DNA from: Desulfocurvus sp.
Lineage (GTDB): Bacteria > Desulfobacterota > Desulfovibrionia > Desulfovibrionales > Desulfovibrionaceae
NCBI GenBank assembly: GCA_020692325.1
Contig: JAIMKR010000018.1
Span: 5,924 to 58,033 of the forward strand
DNA length: 52,110 bases
Direction of reading: 5' to 3'
Part shown: positions 7,963 through 16,247 of the stretch, in pieces
How positions within the stretch are numbered: the stretch's first letter is position 1
Layout of the letters: each line of letters starts with the position of its first letter
Program-made: the position numbers and the translations under genes
Notes under the pieces: generated by a model
What the model was told of the DNA's origin: nothing
Seen by the model: the letters and a program-made list of their open reading frames with translations, nothing else
The model's database searches: none

Positions 7963-8406
7963 CTATACTTCCGGCCGGATGGTCATGACCGGGCACTTGG
8001 CGCCCTTGACGACCTTCTCCGCCACGGAGCCGAAGAGGATGCGATCGATGCCCTTGCGGCCATGGGTGCCCATGATGATGAGGTCGATGTGTTGCTTGTC
8101 GGCCAGGGCGAAAATCTCCTCGGCGGCGTAGCCGGTGACCACGTGTCCCTCGGCCGCGACGCCCTGGAAGTTCTCGTTGAGGAAGGCGCTCATGGTGGCC
8201 TCGGCCCCGGTGACGATCTCGCCGACGAAATTCTCGATGGAGCTGGGTGGCACGTGGAAGCCGACGTACTGCGAAAGAGAGGGGGCGACATACAGGCACA
8301 GGATCTTGGCGCCCAGTCCCTGGGCCATCAGGCGCGCATACTCCGCCACGGCGGGGCTGTGCTCGGAAAAGTCCACTGCGCAAAGGATCTTCTTGATCTG
8401 GGCCAT
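7963..8406 (-). CDS. Universal stress protein, UspA family
   Basis: A 147-residue single-domain Usp protein. It starts MAQIKKILCAVDFSEHS, which is typical of the family, and ends with the ATP-binding signature GTHGRKGIDRILFGSVAEKV, that is G-2x-G-9x-G(S). It therefore belongs to the ATP-binding branch. It is cytoplasmic and expected to respond to starvation or redox stress. The start at 8406 follows GGGAG. It is flanked downstream by a strong terminator, so it is a single-gene unit. Confidence 0.93.
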   Translation of the reverse strand: MAQIKKILCAVDFSEHSPAVAEYARLMAQGLGAKILCLYVAPSLSQYVGFHVPPSSIENFVGEIVTGAEATMSAFLNENFQGVAAEGHVVTGYAAEEIFALADKQHIDLIIMGTHGRKGIDRILFGSVAEKVVKGAKCPVMTIRPEV

Positions 8407-8652
8407 GAGGGTCTCCCTTGTTGGGGTTAGCCTCCCGGCGGACCGGAAGGAGAAGGAGCAATGTGAAAATAATCACCAGCCAGCGGTAATGCAAGAACAA
8501 TTTCCGCCGATAGGATAGCCGCGAGCGGGGAGCCGAACCGCCGGGGTTCGATGGACAAGGCCCCGCGCATACGCTATCGCTCGGAACACGGCCGCAGCCC
8601 CCCGCGCGAGGCGGGGCAGGCAAGATTTTCCTCCGTCTGCTCTGAACATGTC

Positions 8653-8672
8653 CTTATATTTCAGGATATAAG
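8653..8672. promoter_or_regulatory. Inverted repeat upstream of sigma-54 promoter, possible operator
   Basis: A perfect 7-bp inverted repeat, CTTATAT / ATATAAG, with a 6-bp spacer in an AT-rich island, 13 bp upstream of the -24 element. Its position so close to the promoter suits a repressor or accessory site better than a classical enhancer. There is no direct evidence for a binding protein. Confidence 0.4.
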
Positions 8673-8684
8673 CAGTTTAGTCAA

Positions 8685-8702
8685 TTGGCATGGTCTCTGC
8701 AC
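8685..8702 (+). promoter_or_regulatory. Sigma-54 (RpoN) promoter
   Basis: TTGGCATG at 8685-8692, then CTGCA, with GG at 8687-8688 and GC at 8699-8700, exactly 10 bp between them. This fits the consensus TTGGCACG-N4-TTGCW. The predicted transcription start is near 8711, 23 bp ahead of the ATG of the hypothetical gene at 8734. Confidence 0.75.
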
Positions 8703-8733
8703 AGGCAAAGGAAACAAACGGCGAGGAGTTGCC

Positions 8734-9240
8734 ATGAAGATCCTTCCCGACCAGTTGGAACGCGTCCGCCTGGAGCAGCAGCAGTCCGCCCAGACGAACC
8801 GCGGCGCGCAGCAGACGGGCGACGCCTTTGGCGACATCCTGAGCGGCGAAGTCGCGAAGACGAGCTCGCAGTCCACCGCCAGCACAGCTTCCCTGCCGCC
8901 TCCGGGCGGCCTCGGCACCCTGTCGGCCCTCGTCGGGGCCCAAGACGTCGAGGCCACGAGCGAGGTGAACAACTCGGGGAGTGCGATCATGGACAAGGTG
9001 GACAGCGTGCTCGACAAGCTCGACCAGTACGCACAGAACCTGCAAGGAACCTCGGGCGATTCCAGCCTGAAGGACGCCTACGGCGTGCTCGACGACATCG
9101 ACAGCGCCGTGCAGGACATCAGGAGTGCCAACCCGAACCTGGCGCAGAGCAATCCGGGCCTTCAGAACGTGGTTTCGGAACTCGAGGCCATGACCATGAC
9201 GGAGCGCATCAAGTTCAACCGCGGCGACTACACCGCCTAG
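8734..9240 (+). CDS. Hypothetical protein under a sigma-54 promoter
   Basis: A 168-residue soluble protein without signal peptide or membrane segments; the ATG follows GAGGAG. The first 60 residues are Gln/Ser/Thr-rich and probably disordered (LEQQQSAQTNRG, SSQSTASTAS). Residues about 80-165 look helical: MDKVDSVLDKLDQYAQNL, LKDAYGVLDDIDSAVQDIRS and a terminal SELEAMTMTERIKFNRGDY. I do not recognise the family. A disordered head, helical tail and sigma-54 control resemble flagellar or secretion-accessory proteins of Desulfovibrio, but that is inference only. Confidence 0.75.
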   Translation: MKILPDQLERVRLEQQQSAQTNRGAQQTGDAFGDILSGEVAKTSSQSTASTASLPPPGGLGTLSALVGAQDVEATSEVNNSGSAIMDKVDSVLDKLDQYAQNLQGTSGDSSLKDAYGVLDDIDSAVQDIRSANPNLAQSNPGLQNVVSELEAMTMTERIKFNRGDYTA

Positions 9241-9270
9241 GCGATTCCGCGCCCCCCGGCCGGACCGGCG

Positions 9271-9906
9271 TCACGAGCCCGGCCGCGACCACAGCTCAAA
9301 GTACCTGGGTCCCCCCCGCCCGAGTGCGCTGCGCCATAAAATAAAAGTCCACGCGGCGACGGAATCGAAACGCTCCGCCGCGAGCGCCCTGCCCACCAGC
9401 CCCCAGTCGTCGCCCTCGACGGCGGTGCGAACGCGCCCGAGGGTGATGTGCGCCCGGAAACCGCGTCCCGCCCCCGGCTCGAAGCCGAGGGGGGCCAGCG
9501 CAGCGTTCACGCGCGCGGCGAAAACGGCCGCCGGCTCCCCGCCCTCGGCGAGACCCGCCCACAGGGTGCGCGGCGCGCCATCGCCCCGCCCGCCGCCAAA
9601 ACTCCCGGCCGGGCCCGGACGCATGGCGAAGGGCGCGAAGTCCACGCCGGAAAGCGCCGTGATGACATCGGGCAGGCGCTCCGTCTCCACCTCGCCCAGA
9701 AAACGCAGGGTGACGTGCCAGTTGCCCGGCGGCGTCCAGGCTATGCGTGAGGAAAACGCCCGCGAAAGACGCGCCACGACGCTCTCCAGGGCCGCGCCCC
9801 ATTCCTCCGGCAACGGCAGTCCCACGAAGCAGCGCACGCGCTCCCCGACCGGCGGCGGAACGTCCCTGGCGGCCGCCCGCGCGGCGCCGACCTGCGAGGC
9901 CGTCAT
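9271..9906 (-). CDS. thpR: RNA 2',3'-cyclic phosphodiesterase (2H family)
   Basis: A 211-residue protein of the LigT/ThpR family, which hydrolyses 2',3'-cyclic phosphates on RNA ends. The two catalytic HxTx motifs are present as [10 protein letters not shown] and HITLGRVRT, and the family start [10 protein letters not shown] is visible at about residue 24. The ATG at 9906 overlaps the stop of cinA (ATGA), so the two are translationally coupled. The first about 22 residues (Ala/Arg-rich) are longer than usual for the family and may not all be translated. Confidence 0.88.
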   Translation of the reverse strand: MTASQVGAARAAARDVPPPVGERVRCFVGLPLPEEWGAALESVVARLSRAFSSRIAWTPPGNWHVTLRFLGEVETERLPDVITALSGVDFAPFAMRPGPAGSFGGGRGDGAPRTLWAGLAEGGEPAAVFAARVNAALAPLGFEPGAGRGFRAHITLGRVRTAVEGDDWGLVGRALAAERFDSVAAWTFILWRSALGRGGPRYFELWSRPGS

Positions 9907-10436
9907 TTGACGAACGTGGACAGGCCGAACAGCGCGCCGGCCACGCTCTGCGCCTTCACCGAGGCGCGCGAGCCCCGGAACAGGAATTTTTCGGCGCGCT
10001 CGCCGCCGGGCCAGGCCCAACCGATCCACACGGTGCCCACGGGTTTCTCCCGCGTGCCGCCGGTGGGCCCGGCGATACCGGAAATGGCCACAGCGACGCC
10101 GCGTCCCCCGGGCATTCCCGGAAGCAGCAGCGCCCCGCGCGCCATGGCCAGCACCACCGGCCCGCTCACCGCGCCGTTCTCGGCGAGGATCGCCTCGGGC
10201 ACGCCGAGCAGGCCCATCTTCAGCGCGTTCGAGTAGGCCACCACGCCCCCATGGAACCAGCGGGAGCTCCCCGGCAGATTGGTCAGCGTGCTGGCCAGCA
10301 ATCCGCCGGTGCACGATTCCGCCGTGGCCAGCATCCACCCGTTTCCCTGCGCCAGCCTCCCCGCGTCGGAGGCCATCAGCTCCAGCCGCTGCTGGCCTTC
10401 CAGGGCCAGCAGTTCGAATTGCCCGGTCATATTCAT
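9903..10436 (-). CDS. pncC: CinA C-terminal domain protein, nicotinamide-nucleotide amidohydrolase
   Basis: A 177-residue stand-alone CinA C-terminal domain (PncC type), which deamidates NMN to nicotinate mononucleotide in pyridine nucleotide recycling. Motifs are [24 protein letters not shown] and [12 protein letters not shown]. The N-terminal MoCF-like domain of full-length CinA is absent. The start at 10436 follows GGAGGG; an alternative ATG lies two codons in. It overlaps thpR by 4 bp. Confidence 0.88.
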   Translation of the reverse strand: MNMTGQFELLALEGQQRLELMASDAGRLAQGNGWMLATAESCTGGLLASTLTNLPGSSRWFHGGVVAYSNALKMGLLGVPEAILAENGAVSGPVVLAMARGALLLPGMPGGRGVAVAISGIAGPTGGTREKPVGTVWIGWAWPGGERAEKFLFRGSRASVKAQSVAGALFGLSTFVK

Positions 10437-10491
10437 GGCGACCCTCCGGCCCTTGTTTACAGAACCGGGCCGGGCGTGGCAATTGAAGGGC

Positions 10492-10950
10492 ATGGACAAC
10501 GGCCAGCCGACCATCTCCCCGCGCGAACGCGTCATCAACGTGCTGCAACGCCTGCGCCTGCGCCGGCGCGAGCCCTGGAACTGGCTGGTGCAGACGGTTG
10601 GACTGGCGCTGCTGCCCTTCGGCGTGCTGTTCCACAGCGCGGCGTTCACGACCATGGCCCTTTTGGCCGTGCTGGCCGGCTGCCTGCGGCTGGGCCTGCC
10701 GCCCATGGCCTTCACCGGCCTGCGCCGGTTGGCCCCGTTCATCGAGACGCGCATCGGCCGCGAGAACGCCTGGCTGGCCCGGCCCATGGACAACAAGAAA
10801 CGTCGAAAAATCGTACTGACCGTGGGCGGCGTCATGTGCACACTTCTCCTGCTGTGGGAGCAGGACCTCGGCCCCATCGGTCTGGCCATCGCCATCTGGG
10901 CGCTTTGGCGCGTGCGCCGCGCCAACATCGATCAGGGCATCGATCCCTGA
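10492..10950 (+). CDS. Hypothetical membrane protein
   Basis: A 152-residue protein with hydrophobic segments at about 30-48 ([17 protein letters not shown]), 52-72 ([18 protein letters not shown]) and 106-140 (a long stretch that could cross the membrane twice, split by EQDLG). It is highly basic between segments. The ATG follows GAAGGG with short spacing. The gene is divergent from cinA and lies about 90 bp upstream of serS. I do not recognise a named family; related small proteins occur upstream of serS in this bacterial group as far as I recall. Confidence 0.7.
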   Translation: MDNGQPTISPRERVINVLQRLRLRRREPWNWLVQTVGLALLPFGVLFHSAAFTTMALLAVLAGCLRLGLPPMAFTGLRRLAPFIETRIGRENAWLARPMDNKKRRKIVLTVGGVMCTLLLLWEQDLGPIGLAIAIWALWRVRRANIDQGIDP

Positions 10951-11039
10951 TCGCGTCGAATTTCCCCCTTTATTCCCGGCCCGGCATTGGGTACACCACG
11001 GGCTGCGCTTCAAGCGCCCTATTTGTAAGGAGACAGACC

Positions 11040-12326
11040 ATGCTTGATCTCAAATTCGTGCAGAAGAACCTGGACGCCGTGGCCAGGAGCCTTCAAAAAC
11101 GCTGCAAGACCGAGCCCGACGTGGCCGAGTTCGCCCGGCTGGACGAGAAGCGCAAGGCGCTCATCGGCGAGGGCGAGGCGCTCAAGGCCGAACGCAATCA
11201 GGCCAGCGCCGAAATCGCCAAGAAGAAACGCGCAGGCGAAGACGCCGCCGATATCCTCGCCCGCATGGGGCAGGTGAGCGAGCGCGTCAAGACGCTGGAC
11301 ACCGAACTCGTCGACATCGAGGCCGCCGAGCGCGACTGGCTGCTCAAGGTGCCGAACATCCCCGACGAATCCACGCCCGAGGGCCGCGGCGAGGAGGACA
11401 ACCCCGTGCAGCGCACCTGGGGCGAAAAGCCGTCCTTCGACTTCAAGCCCAAGGAACACTGGGAGCTGGGCCAGGCCCTGGGCGGGCTGGACTTCGAGCG
11501 CGCGGTCAAGCTGGCCGGCTCGCGCTTCTGCGTCAGCTTCGGCTGGGCGGCCAGGCTGGAGCGCGCCATCTCCACCTTCATGCTCGATTGCGCCGCCGAA
11601 AACGGCTACACCGAGGTGCGCCCCCCGCTCATCGTGAACAAGGCCACCATGACCGGCACCGGCCAGCTGCCCAAGTTCGAGGAGGATCTCTTCAAACTGC
11701 GCGGCGAGCAGGAGTACTACCTCATCCCCACCGCCGAGGTGCCGCTGACCAACCTGCACGCCGGCGAGGTGCTCGACGAGGCGCAGCTGCCCGTGACCTA
11801 CTGCGCGCTGACCCCGTGCTTCCGCAGCGAGGCCGGCAGCTATGGCAAGGACACCAAGGGCCTCATCCGCCAGCACCAGTTCTACAAGGTGGAGCTGGTG
11901 CGCTTCGCCCACCCCGGGAAGTCCTTCGACGAGCTGGAAAAGCTCACCGGCCACGCGGAAATGGTGCTGCAGCGCCTGGGCCTGTCCTACCGGGTCATCA
12001 CCTTGTGCGGCGGCGACCTGGGCTTCTCCTCCTGCAAGACCTACGACATCGAGGTCTGGCTGCCCGGCCAGAACAAGTACCGCGAGATCTCGTCCTGCTC
12101 CAACTGCCTGGACTTCCAGGCCCGCCGCGCGAACATCCGCTTCAAGGCCAGGGGCGCGAAGAAGGCCGAGTTCCCGCACACGCTCAACGGCTCCGGCCTG
12201 GCCGTGGGCCGCACGCTGGTGGCCGTGCTGGAAAACGGCCAGCAGGCCGACGGCAGCATCGTCATCCCCGAGGCCCTGCGCCCGTATCTGGGCGGCCTTT
12301 CGCGCATCGACGCCGCCACCAAGTAA
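11040..12326 (+). CDS. serS: Serine--tRNA ligase
   Basis: A 428-residue class II synthetase that charges tRNA-Ser (and tRNA-Sec). The N-terminal long coiled-coil arm spans about residues 30-105 ([18 protein letters not shown]). Motif 2 is visible at about 258-280 ([16 protein letters not shown], then RQHQF) and motif 3 near 384-400 ([16 protein letters not shown]). The ATG at 11040 follows AAGGAG. It is followed by a strong intrinsic terminator. Length matches the bacterial family. Confidence 0.97.
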   Translation: MLDLKFVQKNLDAVARSLQKRCKTEPDVAEFARLDEKRKALIGEGEALKAERNQASAEIAKKKRAGEDAADILARMGQVSERVKTLDTELVDIEAAERDWLLKVPNIPDESTPEGRGEEDNPVQRTWGEKPSFDFKPKEHWELGQALGGLDFERAVKLAGSRFCVSFGWAARLERAISTFMLDCAAENGYTEVRPPLIVNKATMTGTGQLPKFEEDLFKLRGEQEYYLIPTAEVPLTNLHAGEVLDEAQLPVTYCALTPCFRSEAGSYGKDTKGLIRQHQFYKVELVRFAHPGKSFDELEKLTGHAEMVLQRLGLSYRVITLCGGDLGFSSCKTYDIEVWLPGQNKYREISSCSNCLDFQARRANIRFKARGAKKAEFPHTLNGSGLAVGRTLVAVLENGQQADGSIVIPEALRPYLGGLSRIDAATK

Positions 12327-12351
12327 TCCCCTTTCGCCATACATGACCGAG

Positions 12352-12392
12352 GAACCCGGCCGAGTCGCATGACTTGGCCGGGTTCTTGTTTT
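12352..12392 (+). terminator. Intrinsic terminator after serS
   Basis: The stem GAACCCGGCC (12352-12361) pairs with GGCCGGGTTC (12376-12385) and is followed by TTGTTTT. It lies 25 bp past the serS stop. Confidence 0.9.
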
Positions 12393-12617
12393 CCACCAGC
12401 GGTGCGCCGGCCGCCCAAATCACCGATCCCCGCTTTCCATCGTCTCCCCGACGAGGATCACAATGCCCTTACGAGGTCACGCGCCCGCTCACGCGACGCC
12501 GGGCCGTCCTCCGCGCACACTCTCTAGACAAGATCTGGAAAAATTTTCCCACCTCGCTTTCTCCCGGCCCGGCGCGACCAGCCCGAGAGAGGAAACACAT
12601 CGCCACCACCCCGAGAC

Positions 12618-12634
12618 GTCACAAACGAAGTGAC
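12618..12634. promoter_or_regulatory. Candidate upstream activator (enhancer) site
   Basis: The inverted repeat GTCAC-AAACGAA-GTGAC is centred at about 12626, about 120 bp upstream of the -24 element at 12745. That is the usual distance for an NtrC-type activator, and such an activator is encoded by the third gene downstream (14817). Only one copy is seen, whereas enhancers often occur in pairs. Confidence 0.4.
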
Positions 12635-12742
12635 AGAGAAGCTGCATCCATGCGGAAGCACCCTGTAAACGCGAGTTGGCGTAATACTCGGGGGAAATTT
12701 TAAAATAGTTAATAAAATTAGGATATTATATTATGTAAAAAG

Positions 12743-12760
12743 ATGGTCCCACTTTTGCTT
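12743..12760 (+). promoter_or_regulatory. Sigma-54 (RpoN) promoter of the sulfate-exporter operon
   Basis: ATGGTCCC around GG at 12745-12746, and TTTTGCTT with GC at 12757-12758, exactly 10 bp between GG and GC. The -12 half is ideal (TTGCT); the -24 half departs from TGGCAC at two positions. The predicted start near 12770 leaves a leader of about 155 nt. Confidence 0.65.
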
Positions 12761-12924
12761 AAGGAAGAACGGAGAGAGGAGAGGGGGACCGCCCTGACAG
12801 GAGCGCGCGCTCCGGGGCCGGGCTGGGAGTCGGTCCCGAACCCCTTGTCCACAAACGTCCGGTTCGGCGTGGCCCGTGCGGCCGCCGGAACACATTTCTC
12901 GAACATGCGTGCAAGGAGGTTCAT

Positions 12925-14367
12925 ATGGCGGAAAAAGCGAGATGGCTCACGGAAGATAAACTGGCCCTCATCCTGGGGCTATTCCTCTTCGCGCTCGGGA
13001 TGCTCAACTTCGCGGGGCTCGACGTCCTGGGTTGGAGCGTCAAAACGAACGTATGGGTGACATTCGACAAGATGCTCTCCCCGGCCACGGGGGCCTATAA
13101 GGGCTTCTCCGGCGTGGCATCGCTGATCTGCACCTACATTTTCATGACCGCGATGCTCGCTGCCGGCGTCAAGTTCCTCGGCGGCGCAGTGGGCAAGTTC
13201 ATCAAGTCCTTCACCATCATCTTCTTCATCAGCTTCGCCTGCTGGGCGGCCGGCAGCTACGCCGTCATCGCCGCCACGCCCGACCAGCTGCACAAGTTCA
13301 ACCTCACCTGGGCCATGGGCCTCACCGGCGAGGCTGGCTTCATCATCGCCCTGGTGGTCGGCATCTTCATTGGCAACTTCCTTCCCGGCGTGTCCGAAAA
13401 GCTGAAGGAAGCCCTGCGCCCCGAGATGTACATCAAGATCGCCATCGTCATCCTGGGCGCCGAGCTCGGCGTCAAGGCCGTCGACGCCCTGGGGCTCGCC
13501 TCCTCGGTCATCTTCCGAGGCCTGTGCGCCATCGTCGAGGCCTACCTCATCTACTGGACCATGGTTTACTATGTGGCCCGCAAGTACTTCAAATTCAGCA
13601 AGGAATGGTCGGCACCGCTGGCCTCGGGCATCTCCATCTGCGGCGTCTCCGCGGCCATCGCCACGGGCGGCGCCATCCGCTCCCGGCCCATCGTGCCCAT
13701 CATGGTCTCCTCGCTGGTGGTCGTGTTCACCTGCATCGAGATGCTGATCCTGCCCTTCGCTGCCCAGTGGGGCCTGTGGAACGAGCCCATGGTCGCCGGT
13801 GCCTGGATGGGCCTGGCGGTGAAGAGCGACGGCGGCGCCATTGCCTCCGGCGCCATCACCGACGCCCTCATCCGCGCCAAGACCGTGGCCGAGACCGGCG
13901 TCGTCTATCAGGACGGCTGGATCACCATGGCCGCCACCACCGTCAAGATCTTCATCGACGTGTTCATCGGCATCTGGGCCTTCGTGCTCGCCGCCGTGTG
14001 GTGCACGTTCATCGACTGCAAGCCCGGCCAGCGCATGAAGTTCAAGGACATCTGGGACCGCTTCCCCCGCTTTGTGCTGGGCTACGTGGTCACCTTCCTC
14101 ATCATGCTCATCATCTGCGCCACGGAGCCCGCGGGCATGGTCAAGCTGGGCAAGAACGCCATCGCCGGCACCGGCATCTTCCGTGGTCTGTTCTTCGTGC
14201 TCACCTTCTTCACCATCGGCGTCGTCTCGAACTTCAAGAAGCTGTGGGCCGAGGGTCTGGGCAAACTGGCCGCCGTGTACGTCGTCTGCCTGTTCGGATT
14301 CATCATCTGGATCGGCCTGTTCATCTCCTGGCTGTTCTTCCACGGCGTGAAGCCGCCCGTGGCCTAA
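12925..14367 (+). CDS. Putative sulfate exporter family transporter (YeiH/UPF0324)
   Basis: A 480-residue polytopic inner-membrane protein with about 11 hydrophobic segments. The signature GISICGVSAAIATGGAI (residues about 233-249) marks the YeiH/UPF0324 (Cons_hypoth698) family, annotated as putative sulfate exporters; members also sit in taurine and sulfonate pathways. At 480 residues it is longer than the usual 320-350, with an extended N-terminal segment and extra central loops, as seen in the sulfate-reducer branch. The ATG follows AAGGAGG. It heads a unit with a sigma-54 promoter, a small membrane protein (14407) and a sigma-54 activator (14817). The actual substrate, whether sulfate, sulfite or an organosulfonate, is not proven. 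Confidence 0.85.
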   Translation: MAEKARWLTEDKLALILGLFLFALGMLNFAGLDVLGWSVKTNVWVTFDKMLSPATGAYKGFSGVASLICTYIFMTAMLAAGVKFLGGAVGKFIKSFTIIFFISFACWAAGSYAVIAATPDQLHKFNLTWAMGLTGEAGFIIALVVGIFIGNFLPGVSEKLKEALRPEMYIKIAIVILGAELGVKAVDALGLASSVIFRGLCAIVEAYLIYWTMVYYVARKYFKFSKEWSAPLASGISICGVSAAIATGGAIRSRPIVPIMVSSLVVVFTCIEMLILPFAAQWGLWNEPMVAGAWMGLAVKSDGGAIASGAITDALIRAKTVAETGVVYQDGWITMAATTVKIFIDVFIGIWAFVLAAVWCTFIDCKPGQRMKFKDIWDRFPRFVLGYVVTFLIMLIICATEPAGMVKLGKNAIAGTGIFRGLFFVLTFFTIGVVSNFKKLWAEGLGKLAAVYVVCLFGFIIWIGLFISWLFFHGVKPPVA

Positions 14368-14406
14368 CCCGCGCAGACAGCCGCGAAAAGACAAAAGGAG
14401 CGACAA

Positions 14407-14577
14407 ATGGAAGTCGATCATCAGAAGATAGCCGAAGAAATGCAGAAGATGGAGTACGAGCCCCTCGAACCCATCGAAAAGAAACTCATCGCCTGGAGCA
14501 TCTCCATCGGAGTGGTGTCGCTGGTGCTGTTGTACTGGATCAGCGCCACGTTCTTCCCTACCGCGCACAGCATGTAA
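14407..14577 (+). CDS. Small membrane protein (56 residues) accompanying the sulfate-exporter protein
   Basis: It starts at ATG 14407 behind AAGGAG, 39 bp after the permease stop. The sequence begins MEVDHQKIAEEMQKMEYEP (charged, amphipathic), followed by one transmembrane helix at about residues 28-50 (IAWSISIGVVSLVLLYWI) and a short tail ending PTAHSM. Good ribosome binding, spacing and codon use make it a real gene despite its size. It may be a small subunit or stabiliser of the permease. I do not recognise a family. Confidence 0.8.
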   Translation: MEVDHQKIAEEMQKMEYEPLEPIEKKLIAWSISIGVVSLVLLYWISATFFPTAHSM

Positions 14578-14590
14578 AACCCTTACGCCC

Positions 14591-14659
14591 CCCGGGCCGG
14601 GCGCGAATACCCCGGCCCGGGCCGTAACACCCGCCGCGCCACGGCCCCGGCGCGGCGGG
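14591..14659 (+). terminator. Two consecutive strong hairpins after the permease unit
   Basis: Hairpin 1: CCCGGGCCGGG (14591-14601) with CCCGGCCCGGG (14611-14621). Hairpin 2: CCCGCCGCGCC (14630-14640) with GGCGCGGCGGG (14649-14659). Each has a perfect 11-bp stem. Neither is followed by a T-run, so they are better described as transcript-stabilising or partial terminators between the permease pair and the regulator gene. Confidence 0.55.
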
Positions 14660-14816
14660 CTCAACAACCAAACGCCACAGGATTTTCCGCCATGATCCGC
14701 CCGCTCTCCACCCCGACGCCACACGCGGTTTCGACGCCGCGGGGGGAGCGCCGCGCGGACCGGCATGTTTTGGGGGCCAACGCCCAGGACACGCGCGCGG
14801 ACAGGGAGGAAGCGCG

Positions 14817-16247
14817 ATGACCCCGGAGGCCCCCGCCGCCGGACGCGCCCTGGTGGTGGACGACGAGCGCGACTTCGCCACCGGCATCGCCCGGCTGCTC
14901 GCCCACCGCTTTCCCGACTGGACCTTCGCCACGCGCGCCTCGGCCGACGAGGCCCTCGCCGAGCTGGAAAACGACGAGTACGACATCGTCCTCAGCGACC
15001 TGCGCATGCCCGGCGTCTCCGGCCAGCAGCTGCTCACCACCGCCCTCGCGCGCGACCCCTCGCTCACGGTCATCATCCTCACGGGCTATGGCTCCGTGGA
15101 GACGGCCGTGGCGGCCCTCAAGGAGGGCGCGTACGACTTCCTCACCAAACCCATCGATCGCGAACAGCTCGCCCGCGTAGTGGGCAAGGCCATGGAGCGC
15201 GCCCAGCTGCTGCGCGAGAACCGCCGCCTGCGCGAGAAGGCCGCTGACAACGAACTCGGCCCCATGCTCATCGGCGAAAGCGCGGCCATGCGCCGGCTGC
15301 GCAAGTCCATTCTGGCCGTGGCCGCCAGCGAATACACCGTGCTCATCCGGGGGGAGTCCGGCACCGGCAAGGAGCTGGTGGCGCGCTCCGTCCAGGCGCT
15401 GGGCCGGCGCAGCGCGGCGCCCTTCATCACGGTCAACTGCCCGGCCATACCGGACACGCTGCTTGAGAGCGAGCTCTTCGGCCACGCGCGCGGAGCCTTC
15501 ACGGGGGCGGACAAGAGCCGCAAGGGCCTGTTCATGGTCGCCGACCGCGGCACCATCCTCCTCGACGAGATCGGCGACATCCCACCCTCCGTGCAGACCA
15601 AGCTGCTGCGCGTCATCCAGGAGGGCGAGGTGCGACCCGTTGGCGCCAACGAATCCGCCAGCGTCAACGTGCGCATCCTGGCCTCCACCAACCAGAATCT
15701 CGAGGGCAAGATCGCCGAGAAAAGCTTCCGCGAGGACTTGTACTTCCGCCTCAACGTGCTGGCCATCAACGTTCCCCCCCTGCGCGAACGCGCCGAGGAC
15801 ATCCCGCTCATCGCCAGCCACTTTCTCCCCACGGTCTGCCGCGAACTGGGTGTGGCGCAAAAGGAATTCTCCGACGAGGCGCTCTCCTACCTCTCCTGCC
15901 GCGCCTGGCCGGGCAACGTGCGCGAGCTTCTGAACCTGGTGCGCCGGCTGGCCGTGTTCTGCCCAGGCGATCGCATCGAGCCGGCGCACGTGCGGCAGGT
16001 GGAGTGCGGAGCTGGACAGGGCGCGCAGCCGCCGGGCGTGTTCTCCCCCTACAAGGAGACCAAGCGGATGGTGCTGGACGAGTTCACCCGCACCTATGTG
16101 CAACGCCTGCTGGAGCACACCGGGGGCAATATTTCCGAGGCGGCCAGGATCAGCGGAGTGGAGCGCTTCTCCCTGCAAAAGATCCTGAAACGATTGCGCA
16201 TCAATTCCGGCGAGTACCGGAAAAACCAGCTCAGGGGAGGCCTATGA
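14817..16247 (+). CDS. Sigma-54-dependent response regulator (NtrC family)
   Basis: A 476-residue activator with three domains. Receiver domain (1-125): acidic pocket at 15-17 (DDE), phospho-acceptor D61 in VLSDLRMPG, T88 and K110. AAA+ domain (about 148-385): Walker A GESGTGKE at 178-185, the sigma-54 contact loop GAFTGA at 225-230 and Walker B TILLDE ending at 250. C-terminal Fis-type helix-turn-helix at about 430-465 (GGNISEAARISGVERFSLQ). It activates sigma-54 promoters after phosphorylation. The nearest candidate target is the promoter at 12743. No partner kinase is adjacent; the kinase at 20637 is in a different unit. The ATG at 14817 is preceded by GGGAGGAAGCG. Confidence 0.93.
   Translation: MTPEAPAAGRALVVDDERDFATGIARLLAHRFPDWTFATRASADEALAELENDEYDIVLSDLRMPGVSGQQLLTTALARDPSLTVIILTGYGSVETAVAALKEGAYDFLTKPIDREQLARVVGKAMERAQLLRENRRLREKAADNELGPMLIGESAAMRRLRKSILAVAASEYTVLIRGESGTGKELVARSVQALGRRSAAPFITVNCPAIPDTLLESELFGHARGAFTGADKSRKGLFMVADRGTILLDEIGDIPPSVQTKLLRVIQEGEVRPVGANESASVNVRILASTNQNLEGKIAEKSFREDLYFRLNVLAINVPPLRERAEDIPLIASHFLPTVCRELGVAQKEFSDEALSYLSCRAWPGNVRELLNLVRRLAVFCPGDRIEPAHVRQVECGAGQGAQPPGVFSPYKETKRMVLDEFTRTYVQRLLEHTGGNISEAARISGVERFSLQKILKRLRINSGEYRKNQLRGGL

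Larger units (their letters stand above)
8407..8733. other. 327-bp divergent intergenic region
   Basis: Between the start of the universal stress gene (minus) and the hypothetical gene at 8734 (plus). It holds a sigma-54 type promoter at 8685-8702 and an inverted repeat CTTATAT-N6-ATATAAG at 8653-8672. The middle 8520-8640 is ordinary GC-rich sequence in which I see nothing. Confidence 0.6.
12393..12924. other. 532-bp intergenic region upstream of the sulfate-exporter gene
   Basis: No gene is seen. It contains a possible activator site (12618-12634), a short AT-rich island (12700-12742), a sigma-54 promoter (12743-12760) and, in the untranslated leader, the 14-bp palindrome GGAGCGCGCGCTCC at 12800-12813. 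The segment 12393-12600 shows nothing recognisable. Confidence 0.6.

Noticed and set aside
12979-14766. 595-residue open frame antisense to the sulfate-exporter gene
   Set aside because: Composition is Asp/Gly/His/Glu-rich, as expected from the complement of GC-rich coding DNA; no start signal or family; the plus-strand permease is clear.
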